Shown: positions 43,846 through 52,848 of the stretch, piece after piece
How positions within the stretch are numbered: the stretch's first letter is position 1
How the letters are laid out: each line of letters begins with the position of its first letter
Origin: Alistipes timonensis JC136
Lineage (GTDB): Bacteria; Bacteroidota; Bacteroidia; Bacteroidales; Rikenellaceae
NCBI RefSeq assembly: GCF_900107675.1
Contig: NZ_FNRI01000009.1
Location: 62,001 to 126,000 of the forward strand
DNA: 64,000 nt
Direction of reading: 5' to 3'
Notes under the pieces: model-generated
Database searches by the model: none
What the model was told of the DNA's origin: nothing
What the model saw: only the letters and a program-made list of their open reading frames with translations
Program-made: the position numbers and the translations under genes

Positions 43846-44480
43846 TGGCCGTGACAGTCGATAGCGAATTGCTCGACGGCGGGCGCCTGCTGCCGCTGGT
43901 CGAGGATTTCTACACCATTCAGGGCGAGGGTTTCCACGCCGGGAAACCGGCCTATTTCATTCGTCTCGGCGGGTGCGACGTGGGGTGCCGCTGGTGCGAC
44001 GCCAAGTACACGTGGAATCCGAAGCTCTATCCCCCGACCGATGTCCGGACGGTGATCGACCGGGCGACGGCGTGTCCGGCGCAGGCCATCGTCATCACGG
44101 GCGGCGAGCCGCTGCTCTATCCGCTGGACGTGCTGACCCGGGCGCTGCGTGCAAAGGGGTTGGAGATCTTTCTGGAGACCTCGGGGTCGCATCCGTTCAG
44201 CGGCGTTTTCGATTGGGTATGCCTTTCGCCCAAGCGTCAGCAGCCTCCGCTGGAGGAGGCTTACGGGCGGGCCGACGAGCTGAAAGTGATCGTCGAGTCG
44301 GAAGCCGATTTCGAATGGGCCGAGCGGAATGCCGCGCGGGTGAGTGCGAAATGCCGGCTCTATCTGCAGCCCGAATGGAGCGTCGCCGAGCGGATGATGC
44401 CTGCGATGGTCGAGTATGCCAAGGCGAATCCCCGGTGGAACATCTCGATACAGACGCATAAGTATATGCACATACCATAG
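43845..44480 (+). CDS. queE: 7-carboxy-7-deazaguanine synthase QueE
   Basis: A 211-residue radical SAM enzyme with the CxxxCxxC cluster motif CDVGCRWC and the substrate-binding FYTIQGEGFHAGKPA segment. It forms 7-carboxy-7-deazaguanine in the queuosine/preQ0 pathway; no other que gene lies in this window. The start is the ATG at 43845 overlapping the hpt stop; a GTG at 43851 is possible. It abuts the next gene with no gap. Confidence 0.93.
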   Translation: MAVTVDSELLDGGRLLPLVEDFYTIQGEGFHAGKPAYFIRLGGCDVGCRWCDAKYTWNPKLYPPTDVRTVIDRATACPAQAIVITGGEPLLYPLDVLTRALRAKGLEIFLETSGSHPFSGVFDWVCLSPKRQQPPLEEAYGRADELKVIVESEADFEWAERNAARVSAKCRLYLQPEWSVAERMMPAMVEYAKANPRWNISIQTHKYMHIP

Positions 44481-44756
44481 ATGAAAATTCAGTTCGGCCG
44501 CAAATTCTGGATCGTCGCCACGGCGGCTATCGTCGTCTTCACCGTTTTCATGGTGGGACGCAATGCCCTGCATGCCGTGAAGATCAAACGCCAGATCAAC
44601 GTCCTGACCCGCGAGAGAGCTTACTACTCGGAGAAGATCGAGCAGGACAGCGCCCTGCTGGAGCGCCTGCGGTACGATGATTTTCTCGAAGAGTATGCCC
44701 GCGAGAATTACCACATGCAGCGGCGCGACGAACATGTGTATATCATCCGGGAGTGA
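44481..44756 (+). CDS. FtsB-like septum formation initiator protein
   Basis: A 91-residue protein with a single N-terminal membrane helix (about 9-27) followed by a coiled coil (INVLTRERAYYSEKIEQDSALLERLR) and the short DFLEEYARENYHM segment, the layout of FtsB/DivIC. Such proteins bridge FtsL and FtsQ in the divisome. It is the last gene of the hpt run and is followed by a terminator. Confidence 0.88.
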   Translation: MKIQFGRKFWIVATAAIVVFTVFMVGRNALHAVKIKRQINVLTRERAYYSEKIEQDSALLERLRYDDFLEEYARENYHMQRRDEHVYIIRE

Positions 44757-44757
44757 C

Positions 44758-44788
44758 AAAGGCAGCCTGCAGGCTGCCTTTCCTTTTT
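44758..44788 (+). terminator. terminator of the hpt-queE-ftsB run
   Basis: Stem AAAGGCAGCC/GGCTGCCTTT around TGCA, then CCTTTTT. It sits between convergent genes and overlaps the last codon of thiL. Confidence 0.85.
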
Positions 44789-45725
44789 AATAGTGTTCGA
44801 ACCCGTGCCAGTCCAGCGGCTCGGGTTTTCCGTTGCGGAGCCACACGAGGCCCGGTGCGGCGGTGATGCGGCCGATGGGGTGAAGGGGGCTGCCGAAGCG
44901 GGCCGCGAACTCCGCGGCAAGTCGTTCGGCGGCGTCGGGAGCCGCGGTGAGCAGCAGTTTGTAGTCTTCGCCCGCGCAGGCTGCCGTGCGGACATCGGCG
45001 CCCGGGGCGACAGGGATGCGTTCGACCTCCACCTCGGCGCCGACCCCCGACCGGTCGAGGATGTGCTGCAGGTCCGAAGCCAGACCGTCCGAAAGGTCCA
45101 TCATGGCGTGCACCTCCGGGCGGGTTCCGAACCAGAGACCCTCGGCGACCTGCGGCTGCGGGTTGCGGTGCACGGCGGCCTGCGGGGTGTCGCAGCGTCC
45201 GGCGAGGATGTCCCGGAGCCCGGCTCCCGAGGCGCCCAGCTCGCCTGCGGCGAAGATCACGTCGCCGGGGCGTGCGTCGCTGCGGCGTTTGAGGTTCGCC
45301 GAAGGGGCGCGGCCGATGGCCGTGACGTTGATCGTGATGCCCGATTCCGAACGGGTCGTGTCGCCTCCGGCGAGGGCCGTGCCGAACGTCGCGGAGAGTT
45401 CCCGGTAACCCTCGATGAATTCCGCGGCCCACGCATCGGCCGCATTGGGCGGGAGGGCTATGGAGAGGAGCGTGGCGACGGGACGGGCGCCCATTGCCGC
45501 CACGTCGCTGAGGTTTACGGCAAGGGATTTGCCTCCCAGTTCCCGGGCCGTAGTGGCGGCGCGCAGGAAGTGGACGCCCTCGGTCAGCAGGTCGGCGGTG
45601 AAGACCAGCGATTCGCCGCCGCCGATGGGCAGTACGGCGCAGTCGTCGCCGATGCCCTCGAATCCGTTGTCGGGGAGTGAGGCGAAGCGGGTGCGTATCT
45701 GTTCGATAAATCCGAATTCGGTCAT
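44787..45725 (-). CDS. thiL: thiamine-monophosphate kinase
   Basis: A 312-residue protein of the AIR synthase-like ATP-dependent kinase family: N-terminal GIGDDCAVL, the metal site segment NLSDVAAMGARP, ALAGGDTTRS, and the C-terminal MDLSDGLASDLQHIL and CAGEDYKLLL motifs. It phosphorylates thiamine monophosphate to the diphosphate cofactor, needed for example by PFOR. It is monocistronic and convergent with the ftsB-like gene. Confidence 0.96.
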   Translation of the reverse strand: MTEFGFIEQIRTRFASLPDNGFEGIGDDCAVLPIGGGESLVFTADLLTEGVHFLRAATTARELGGKSLAVNLSDVAAMGARPVATLLSIALPPNAADAWAAEFIEGYRELSATFGTALAGGDTTRSESGITINVTAIGRAPSANLKRRSDARPGDVIFAAGELGASGAGLRDILAGRCDTPQAAVHRNPQPQVAEGLWFGTRPEVHAMMDLSDGLASDLQHILDRSGVGAEVEVERIPVAPGADVRTAACAGEDYKLLLTAAPDAAERLAAEFAARFGSPLHPIGRITAAPGLVWLRNGKPEPLDWHGFEHY

Positions 45726-45783
45726 GTGTATTTCGCGTTGTTACGGGCAAAGGTACCGAAATTTGCTGAAAATAGCTATCTCC

Positions 45784-45929
45784 GGCTTCGCCGAAGATAC
45801 TCCCGTCCGGCAAAATGCAAGAAAACTTGCTTTTGCACTCGGCTTATTCGTACTTTGGCTTTGCCGAAGATACTCCCGCTCGGCAATGTTCAAATAAATT
45901 TGACATTGCCCTCGCTTATTCGTATCTTT
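45784..45929 (+). repeat. two tandem 73-bp repeats with internal hairpins and a promoter end
   Basis: Unit 1 (45784-45856) and unit 2 (45857-45929) share the left part (GGCTT-GCCGAAGATACTCCCG) and the right part (CTTATTCGTA-CTTT). The middle differs in sequence but is self-complementary in both: GCAAAATGCAAG with CTTGCTTTTGC (45810-45836), and GGCAATGT with ACATTGCC (45882-45910). The right end of unit 2 forms the aroQ promoter. Confidence 0.8.
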
Positions 45930-45930
45930 G
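45899..45930 (+). promoter_or_regulatory. aroQ promoter at the end of the tandem repeat
   Basis: TTTG (45899-45902), a 20-base spacer and TATCTTTG (45923-45930) match the Bacteroidetes promoter, with a leader of about 28 bases. The -33 box lies in the hairpin arm of repeat unit 2. Confidence 0.8.
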
Positions 45931-45963
45931 CGCGCAGTTAGGGACAGAAAACAGCAGAAAAAC

Positions 45964-46383
45964 ATGAAAATATTGATTCTCAACGGCCCGAACCTCAATT
46001 TGCAGGGGCGGCGCGACACCGGGGTTTACGGATCGCAGACTTTCGAGTCGTATTTCGAAGGACTGAAAAGCCGTTACCCGGCCGTGGAGTTCGCCTATTT
46101 CCAGTCGAACATCGAGGGTGAACTGATCGATGCCGTGCAGCAGGCCGACGGCCTGTATGACGGTGTGGTGCTCAACGCCGGCGGTTACACGCATACCTCC
46201 GTGGCGCTGCGCGACGCCGTGTCGGCGGTGTCGGTGCCGGTGGTCGAGGTGCATATCTCGTCGATCCTCGCCCGCGAGGAGTTCCGTCATGTCTCGTTGC
46301 TGGCCCCCGTAGCCGCGGGGTCGATCATGGGATTCGGGTTGAATTCGTATCGGCTCGGCATTGAGGCCCTTTTGATTGATTAA
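45964..46383 (+). CDS. aroQ: 3-dehydroquinate dehydratase, type II
   Basis: A 139-residue type II dehydroquinase: ILNGPNLNLQGRRDTGVYG at the N-terminus (active-site Tyr), LNAGGYTHTSVALRDA in the middle and VEVHISSILAREEFRH for substrate binding. It converts 3-dehydroquinate to 3-dehydroshikimate in aromatic amino acid synthesis. The start at 45964 was chosen because the fold begins with MKILILNGP; the upstream ATG at 45928 lies in the promoter. It is 20 bases before pyk. Confidence 0.95.
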   Translation: MKILILNGPNLNLQGRRDTGVYGSQTFESYFEGLKSRYPAVEFAYFQSNIEGELIDAVQQADGLYDGVVLNAGGYTHTSVALRDAVSAVSVPVVEVHISSILAREEFRHVSLLAPVAAGSIMGFGLNSYRLGIEALLID

Positions 46384-46403
46384 AAATTAAAAAGCATTTC
46401 CAT

Positions 46404-47879
46404 ATGTATCGCATGAAAAAAACCAAGATCGTCGCCACCATGTCGGATTTCCGTTGCACGGAAGAGTTCGTTGCGAAACTTTTCGATGCCGGAATGGACG
46501 TGATCCGTATCAATTCGGCCCACGTCACGGAGGAGGGCGCCACGCGTATCGTCGAGATCGTACACCGGGTCAATCCGGCCATTCCGATCATGATCGACAC
46601 CAAGGGGCCCGAGATCCGCGTGACGACGATCGCCGACGAATACGGGAACAGCATCAATTTCCGCACGGGCGACCGGGTGGCGGTGCGCGGTTCGGACGGC
46701 TCGGATCTCACCACCCGCAAGGTGGTCTACATGAATGTCCCCTCGATCGTGAACGACATTCCGGTCGGGGCGCGGATGCTGATCGCCGACGGCGAACTGG
46801 AGATCCGCGTCGTGGGCAAGACGGACGAGGAGCTCGACTGCGAGTTCATCGTGGGAGGCGCCATGCGTTCGCGCAAGAGCGTCAACGTTCCCGGAGTGTC
46901 GATCGCCCTGCCGTCGGTGACGGAGAAGGACCGCCGCTTCATCGAATGGGCCGTGACGAACGACGTCGATTTCATCGCCCACTCGTTTGTGCGCTCGGCC
47001 CGTGACATCAAAGCCGTGCAGGAGATCCTCGACGCCCACGGTAGCAACATCAAAATCATTTCGAAGATCGAGAATCAGGAGGGTCTGGACAATATCGACG
47101 AGATCATCGAGGCTTCGTACGGCATTATGGTCGCCCGCGGCGACCTGGGTGTGGAGCTTCCGGCCGAGGTGATTCCCAATACGCAGCGGCGCATCGTCGA
47201 GAAGTGCATCTGCGCCAAGCGTCCCGTGATCATCGCCACGCAGATGCTTTATTCGATGGTCAAATCCCCGCGTCCGACGCGCGCCGAGGTCAGTGACGTG
47301 GCCAGCGCCATCTACGAGCGTGTGGATGCCGTGATGCTGAGCGACGAGACCGCCATGGGCGATTTCCCCGTGGAGTCGGTGGAGACGATGGCCCGCATCG
47401 CCCGCGAGATCGAACGCGATGAGACGCATTTTAAACCCATGATCGACATGGACATGGTCTCGGTGAACCACGAGATCACGGCCCAACTGGCCCGTTCGGC
47501 CGTGCGCGCCTCGACCAACCTGCCGATCAAATACGTGGTGCTCGACACCAAGACGGGCCGCACGGGGCGTTACCTGGCGGCGTTCCGCGGTCGCAAGACC
47601 GTGATGGCCGTCTGCTACCAGCTCCACGCGCAGCGTATCCTGGCCCTGTCGTACGGCGTGGTGCCGATTCTCCGGAACCAGGAACTCACGGACCGTTACC
47701 ATTTCCTGGTCGACGCGCTGGAATTTCTCGACCAGTATAAGAAACTGCACGACGAAGACCTGCTGGCCATCGTAGGCGGCAGTTTCGGTCCCGACGGCGG
47801 CGCTTCCTACGTTGAGATCGCCAACGTGCACAACATTCGCAAGCGCAACGAGGAGATTCTCGCGGCACAATGTAAGTAA
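46404..47879 (+). CDS. pyk: pyruvate kinase
   Basis: A 491-residue glycolytic enzyme with KTKIVATMSDF at the start, the substrate loop RINSAH, DTKGPEIRV, the active site KIENQEG and the MVARGDLGVELP motif, followed by the C-terminal regulatory domain. It makes pyruvate and ATP, feeding the PFOR reaction. The start may be 46404 or the second Met at 46413. It is cotranscribed with aroQ. Confidence 0.96.
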   Translation: MYRMKKTKIVATMSDFRCTEEFVAKLFDAGMDVIRINSAHVTEEGATRIVEIVHRVNPAIPIMIDTKGPEIRVTTIADEYGNSINFRTGDRVAVRGSDGSDLTTRKVVYMNVPSIVNDIPVGARMLIADGELEIRVVGKTDEELDCEFIVGGAMRSRKSVNVPGVSIALPSVTEKDRRFIEWAVTNDVDFIAHSFVRSARDIKAVQEILDAHGSNIKIISKIENQEGLDNIDEIIEASYGIMVARGDLGVELPAEVIPNTQRRIVEKCICAKRPVIIATQMLYSMVKSPRPTRAEVSDVASAIYERVDAVMLSDETAMGDFPVESVETMARIAREIERDETHFKPMIDMDMVSVNHEITAQLARSAVRASTNLPIKYVVLDTKTGRTGRYLAAFRGRKTVMAVCYQLHAQRILALSYGVVPILRNQELTDRYHFLVDALEFLDQYKKLHDEDLLAIVGGSFGPDGGASYVEIANVHNIRKRNEEILAAQCK

Positions 47880-47890
47880 ACGCCGAAGAT

Positions 47891-49351
47891 TTGGGGGAGC
47901 AGCTTAAAGAGAAGGTTGCGCAGGGCGTGGCGTGGAGCATGGCTGAGAAGGTCGGTTCGATGCTGTTGGCCATGGCCGTGCGGCTGGTCATCCTGCGCCT
48001 GCTGACGCCCGACATCCTCGGATTCATGTCCATTCCGTCGGCCGTGGCGACTATCCTGCTGGTGGTCGTGGACAGCGGTTTTTCGCAAAGCCTGATCCGT
48101 CGCCGGGACCCTTCGCAGAGCGACTACAAGTCGGTGTTCCTCTTCAACATCGCCGTATCGGTGGTGCTCTACGGCGCGCTGATGGCGCTGATGCCTTTTG
48201 CGGCGCGCTGGTACGGCATGCCCCAGATCGCACGGATCGCCCCGGTGTTCTTCCTGCTGCTGCCGCTGAACGCCCTGTGCGCCGTGCAGAACACCATCTT
48301 CATCCGTCAGTTCCGCTTCGCGCTGTTGTCGAAGGTGACTTTTACGTCGTCGCTCGTGGGCGGATTCGCGGCCATCGGCTGTGCGCTGGCCGGATGGGGC
48401 ATCTGGAGCCTGGTGGCCGAGCGGGTGATAACCGTCGGCGTGAGGACCGCGGTCCTGTGGTGGCTGAGCGACTGGCGGCCCTGCGGCAAATGCAGTGTGA
48501 AGCCCCTGCGGGAGATGGCGCCTTTCGGGTGCAGTCTGATGGCGACCGATCTGATCTCGAATTTCTACAACAAAATACCCCAGTTCTTCCTCGGAAAACT
48601 TTATCCTGCGGCGACGCTCGGATCGTATGATCAGGCGGTCAAACTGAAGGACATGCCCGCGACGACCGGGATGCAGGCGGTGCAGAACGTCACCTTCCCG
48701 GCCTTTTCGAAAATCCGGGACGACGCTCCGAAGCTGGCCGAAAGTTACCGGCAGGTGGTGATGGTCGTGGCCTACGCGATGTTTCCGATCATGGTCGGGA
48801 TGTCGGCCGTGTCGCACGATATCTTCGCCGTGTTGTTGGGCGAGGAGTGGATGTCCACGGCGCCCTATTTCGAAGTGGTGTGTCTGGCGGGGCTCTTCTC
48901 GCCGATCGCCGTGATCGCCTACAACATCCTGAAAGTCCAATGCTCGGGACCGCTGATCGTGCGTCTCGAAGTGGTGAAGAAGGTTCTGATGACGGCGATC
49001 TTCGCCGTGACCATCCCCCACAGCGTGATGGCTGTGGTATGGGGACTGGTGGCTATCGCTTTCTGTGAAATGGCCGTCAATTTCATCGCCACGACCCGTT
49101 TCACGCCGCTGTCGTACGGCCGTTTCGTCCGCACGCTGCTGCCTCCGGCTGCGGTGTCCGCGGCGATGTACGCCGTTGTGCGGCTCACGGCGGCGGCAAT
49201 TCCCGGCAACGACCTGCTGCGGCTGGTCGCCGAGGTCGCGGCGGGTGCCGTCTGCTACCTGCTGCTCTCGGCGCTGTTCCGGCTGGAGGCTTACCGAGAG
49301 CTGGTCTCCATCGTGCGCCGGCAGCTGAAAAAAAAGGACCGTCCTGTTTAG
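47891..49351 (+). CDS. Wzx-like polysaccharide flippase (MOP/MATE superfamily)
   Basis: A 486-residue integral membrane protein with about 12-14 helices and the polysaccharide biosynthesis protein pattern (RLLTPDILGFMSIPSAV, KIPQFFLGKLYPAATLGSYDQAVKL). Members flip lipid-linked oligosaccharides or lipid II-type precursors. The only usable start after an in-frame stop is TTG at 47891, 12 bases after pyk. No other polysaccharide gene is adjacent, so its substrate is open. Confidence 0.88.
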   Translation: MGEQLKEKVAQGVAWSMAEKVGSMLLAMAVRLVILRLLTPDILGFMSIPSAVATILLVVVDSGFSQSLIRRRDPSQSDYKSVFLFNIAVSVVLYGALMALMPFAARWYGMPQIARIAPVFFLLLPLNALCAVQNTIFIRQFRFALLSKVTFTSSLVGGFAAIGCALAGWGIWSLVAERVITVGVRTAVLWWLSDWRPCGKCSVKPLREMAPFGCSLMATDLISNFYNKIPQFFLGKLYPAATLGSYDQAVKLKDMPATTGMQAVQNVTFPAFSKIRDDAPKLAESYRQVVMVVAYAMFPIMVGMSAVSHDIFAVLLGEEWMSTAPYFEVVCLAGLFSPIAVIAYNILKVQCSGPLIVRLEVVKKVLMTAIFAVTIPHSVMAVVWGLVAIAFCEMAVNFIATTRFTPLSYGRFVRTLLPPAAVSAAMYAVVRLTAAAIPGNDLLRLVAEVAAGAVCYLLLSALFRLEAYRELVSIVRRQLKKKDRPV

Positions 49352-49367
49352 GCGGTCCTTTCGTTTT
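49332..49367 (+). terminator. terminator after the flippase gene
   Basis: Stem AAAGGACCG/CGGTCCTTT, further closed by CCT/AGG around GTTT, followed by CGTTTT. It includes the TAG stop codon of the flippase and separates it from convergent buk. Confidence 0.8.
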
Positions 49368-49382
49368 CCGGATGGATACGGG

Positions 49383-50450
49383 CTATTTGTAGACCTTCGG
49401 GGTGACGGTCCCCCGCAGCACCACCAGCGCGTTGATGACCAATGCCTCGAGTTCGTTCTCGCCGGGATAGACCTCGACGGGGGCGATGAAACCGCAGTGT
49501 TCGCGGATATACGCTACGACGGGCTCGTTGTAGGCGATGCCGCCCGTGAGCAGGATCGCCTGCACCTTGCCCGAGAGGGCTGCGGCTGCGGCGCCGATCT
49601 GTTTCGAGATGTTGTAGCACATGGATTCCAACACCTTTTTGGCCCGCTGGTCGCCCTCGGCGATGCGTTCCATGACCTGAATCACGGAGTTGGTGCCCAG
49701 GTAGGCCACCAGGCCGCCTTTGCTCGAGATGAATTTCAGCAGCTCCTCTTTCGTGTACTGTCCCGAGAAGCAGACTTTGATGAGCTCGCTCGACGGAATG
49801 CTCCCCGCACGGTCCGGGGCGAAGGGTCCGTCGCCGTCGAGTGCGTTGTTTACATCGACGATGCGGCCCTGCTTGTGCGCCGCCACCGAGATGCCGCCGC
49901 CCATGTGGGCCACGATCAGGTTCGACTCTTCGTAGGTCCAGCCCGCGCGGCCGCAGTGCAGGCGCGCGATGGCTTTCTGGTTCAGGGCATGGAAAATCGG
50001 CTTGCGCGGGCACATCGGCATGCCCGAGATGCGGGCCACGTCGTCCATCTCGTCGACCACCGGAGGGTCGGCGATGTAGGCTTTCACACCCGCCATGTGG
50101 GCAATCTGCGCCGCGAGGAGTCCCCCGAGGTTGCAGGCGTGTTTCATCGGGGCGTTGCGCAGGTCGTAGCGCATCCGTGAGTTGACTTCGTAGACCCCGG
50201 CAGGGATGGGACGTATCAGGCCTCCGCGGCCGATCACGGCCGACAGCTCTTTGATGTTGAACGACTGTTCACGCAGGGCCGAGAGGATCAGCCCCCGGCG
50301 CCAGTCGAGCTGGTCGATGACGTCGGCAAATCGGGAAATTTCTTCGGTCGAGTGACGCAGGGTCAAATCCAACAAAGGCCGCTCCTCATCGTAGAGGGCG
50401 ACCTTTGTGGATGTTGAGCCGGGATTTATTGCTAAAACTTTGTAGCCCAT
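49383..50450 (-). CDS. buk: butyrate kinase
   Basis: A 355-residue acyl kinase of the acetate/butyrate kinase family: INPGSTSTKVALYDEE at the N-terminus (phosphate loop), AHMGGGISVAAHKQG and LTGGIAYNEPVVAYI later. It converts butyryl- or branched acyl-phosphate and ADP to the acid and ATP. It is the last gene of the ackA-ptb-buk operon. The length and motifs separate it from the 400-residue acetate kinase upstream. Confidence 0.94.
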   Translation of the reverse strand: MGYKVLAINPGSTSTKVALYDEERPLLDLTLRHSTEEISRFADVIDQLDWRRGLILSALREQSFNIKELSAVIGRGGLIRPIPAGVYEVNSRMRYDLRNAPMKHACNLGGLLAAQIAHMAGVKAYIADPPVVDEMDDVARISGMPMCPRKPIFHALNQKAIARLHCGRAGWTYEESNLIVAHMGGGISVAAHKQGRIVDVNNALDGDGPFAPDRAGSIPSSELIKVCFSGQYTKEELLKFISSKGGLVAYLGTNSVIQVMERIAEGDQRAKKVLESMCYNISKQIGAAAAALSGKVQAILLTGGIAYNEPVVAYIREHCGFIAPVEVYPGENELEALVINALVVLRGTVTPKVYK

Positions 50451-50495
50451 AAGTTCTCGGTTCGTTAGAGTTTGGGTTAGTCCCGTATCCGGGTT

Positions 50496-51404
50496 TTATT
50501 TTTTCACTGCCAGGCAAGCCAGGGCGATCGAGTAGAGCTTGGTCTTGCTCGTGTCGCCGCGCGAGGTGAGCACGCAGGGTACCTTTGTGCCCATGACCAT
50601 CGCGGCCAGTTCGCCGCCGCAGAGGTGGGTCACCGATTTGAAGAAGACGTTGGCCGACTCGAGGTTGGGGAACAGCAGGCAGTCCGGGTCACCGGCCACC
50701 GACGAGCCTTTGACTTTCTTGTGCTCGGCGACGTCCTTGTAGAGCGCCACGTCGAGCGACAGCGGGCCGTCGACGACGACCTTGCCCAGCTGGCCGCGGT
50801 CGGCCATCTTGGCCAGCAGCGCGCCTTCGGTCGAGGAGATCACGTTGGGGAGCAGCTGTTCCGAGGGGGCGATGCAGGCGATCTTCGGGGTCTCGATGCC
50901 CAGCAGGTTGGCCGTGCGGGCCAGGTAGCCGATCTGCACCATCTTCTGTTTGAAGTCCGGAAGCGGAATCACGGCCACGTCGGAAATGGTGAGCAGTTTG
51001 TGGTAGCAGGGCATCTCGACGATCGAGACGTGGCTCAGGACGCCCTTCGGGGGGAACAGTCCTGCCTCCTTGTTGAGGATGCCGCGCATGTATTTGTCGG
51101 TCGAAACGAGACCTTTCATCAGAACGTCGGCATTGCCCGATACGACCGATGCGACGGCCTGCTGGACGCATTTCACGTCGTTGGACTCATCGACGATGTT
51201 GAAGGCTTTGATGTCGATGTCGTTCTCCTCGCAGACCTGTTTGATAACCTCCTTGTCGCCGAAGAGCGTGGGCTCCACGAGCCCCTCTTTGTAAGCCTCG
51301 TAAACGGCTTCCAGCGTATGTGAATCCTGTCCGTAAGCGACGGCCAGACGTTTTTTACCCCGTTTTCTCGCCTCCTCGACGATTTCGGTAAGATGCTGAA
51401 TCAT
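50496..51404 (-). CDS. ptb: phosphate butyryltransferase
   Basis: A 302-residue protein that follows clostridial Ptb closely (DVLMKGLVSTDKYMRGILNKE, SHVSIVEMPCYHKLL, MADRGQLGKVVVDGPLSLDVAL, VLTSRGDTSKTK). It exchanges CoA for phosphate on butyryl-CoA or related acyl-CoAs. It lies between ackA (35-base gap) and buk (45-base gap). No separate phosphotransacetylase gene is seen in the window, so activity on acetyl-CoA as well cannot be excluded. Confidence 0.93.
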   Translation of the reverse strand: MIQHLTEIVEEARKRGKKRLAVAYGQDSHTLEAVYEAYKEGLVEPTLFGDKEVIKQVCEENDIDIKAFNIVDESNDVKCVQQAVASVVSGNADVLMKGLVSTDKYMRGILNKEAGLFPPKGVLSHVSIVEMPCYHKLLTISDVAVIPLPDFKQKMVQIGYLARTANLLGIETPKIACIAPSEQLLPNVISSTEGALLAKMADRGQLGKVVVDGPLSLDVALYKDVAEHKKVKGSSVAGDPDCLLFPNLESANVFFKSVTHLCGGELAAMVMGTKVPCVLTSRGDTSKTKLYSIALACLAVKK

Positions 51405-51439
51405 GGTAATGACGGTATTAATGTGTAAAAATTGAATGT

Positions 51440-52642
51440 TTATTTCACCAGATTATAGGTATCCGTGGCGATCACCAGCTCTTCGTTGGTGGCGATGGTG
51501 GCGACTTTGACCTTCGAATCGGCGGCCGAAAGTATCTTGTTCACCCCGCGGGCACCCTTGTTGGCGGCGGGATCGAATTTGACGCCCATGAACTCCAGTC
51601 CCCGGCAGACCTCCTCGCGCATTTCGCACGAGTTCTCGCCCACGCCGCCCGTGAAGATAATCATGTCCACGCCGCCCATTTCGGCCGCGTATTCGCCGAC
51701 GAACTTCCGGATGCGTCCGTAGTGCATGTCGCGGGCCAGGATCGCGCGGGGGTTGCCCTCGTCGTAGGCCCGGTCGATGTCGCGCATGTCGCTCGAGATA
51801 TCCGAGATGCCCAGTACGCCCGATTTCTTGTTCATCATGTCGTTGAGCTGGGCGTAGGTCATGCCCTCCTTTTCGCCGATGAACGTGATGGCGCTGGCGT
51901 CCACCGATCCGCAGCGCGTACCCATCACCAGGCCGTCCAGCGGCGAGAAGCCCATCGACGTGTCGAACGACTTGCCGTTGAGGATGGCCGTCACCGAGGC
52001 GCCGTTGCCGATGTGGCAGGTGATGATCTTCGAGTTGTGGAAATCCAGCCCGGCGAGTTCGGCGCCCACCTGGGCCACGTATTTGTGGCTGGTGCCGTGG
52101 AAGCCGTACTTGCGCACGCGGTACTTGTCATAGTAGGCGTGGGGCAGGGCGTACATGTAGTTCACCGCGGGGATCGTCTGGTGGAACGAGGTGTCGAAAA
52201 CCGTGACCTGGGGAACGCCCGGCAGGACCTTTTCGATCGAAAGCACGCCTTCGAGGTTGGCGGGGTTGTGCAACGGGGCGATCTCGAACAGCGAGCGGAT
52301 CTTCTCTTTGGCATCTTCGGTGACGATGCAGCTTTCAGGGAAGAATTCGCCGCCGTGGGCCACGCGGTGACCGACGGCCTTCACTTCGTCGAGCGACGCG
52401 ATCACGCCGTGTGCGGGGTCCGTCAGGGCATCGAGCACGAGTTTGATACCCGTCGTGTGGTCGGGGATCGGTTGGTGCAGCTCGAAATTCTCCTTGCCTA
52501 CGGGTTTATGTACCAGATCGCCCTCCGGGAGGCCGATGCGCTCTACGATGCCTTTTGCGAGCAGCTTGCTCGACGACGGCTCCATGTCGATCACCTGATA
52601 TTTGATCGACGACGAACCGCAGTTTAAAACCAGAATTACCAT
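51440..52642 (-). CDS. ackA: acetate kinase
   Basis: A 400-residue enzyme with LVLNCGSSSIKYQVID at the N-terminus, GHRVAHGGEFF, the TCHIGNGASVTAI loop and the FTGGVGENSCEMR segment. It makes ATP and acetate from acetyl-phosphate. It is the first gene of the operon with ptb and buk. No good TAnnTTTG promoter is found in the 200 bases upstream, which carry an intergenic repeat. Confidence 0.97.
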   Translation of the reverse strand: MVILVLNCGSSSIKYQVIDMEPSSSKLLAKGIVERIGLPEGDLVHKPVGKENFELHQPIPDHTTGIKLVLDALTDPAHGVIASLDEVKAVGHRVAHGGEFFPESCIVTEDAKEKIRSLFEIAPLHNPANLEGVLSIEKVLPGVPQVTVFDTSFHQTIPAVNYMYALPHAYYDKYRVRKYGFHGTSHKYVAQVGAELAGLDFHNSKIITCHIGNGASVTAILNGKSFDTSMGFSPLDGLVMGTRCGSVDASAITFIGEKEGMTYAQLNDMMNKKSGVLGISDISSDMRDIDRAYDEGNPRAILARDMHYGRIRKFVGEYAAEMGGVDMIIFTGGVGENSCEMREEVCRGLEFMGVKFDPAANKGARGVNKILSAADSKVKVATIATNEELVIATDTYNLVK

Positions 52643-52699
52643 TTACCTTATTTTTAAGTTTTACTTTATTATGTATGCTTTTTCATTACCGGCCGGTGT

Positions 52700-52775
52700 T
52701 GTCGCCGCCGTCGGCGTCGTTTGCAAGTCTGACCCCACCCCCCCCCTCCCTCGGGAGGGGCTTGCGCGGCGCGAC
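52700..52775 (+). repeat. three-hairpin intergenic repeat, copy B
   Basis: A CGCCG/CGGCG hairpin, the spacer GTTTGCAAGTCTGACCCCAC, then a CCCCCTCCC/GGGAGGGG hairpin and CTTGCGCGG. It matches copies A and C in order and spacer, and lies between ackA and crcB (both minus strand). Confidence 0.7.
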
Positions 52776-52848
52776 CGGGATTTCGTCCGGGTTGTCAGCC
52801 GGGATTTCAACCGGGGTGCAGTAATTTTTAATTCTTAATTTTTCATTT

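Noticed and set aside
45784..45929. CRISPR-like repeat pair
   Set aside because: Only two contiguous 73-bp units without separate spacers and no cas genes; it is a promoter-associated tandem repeat.
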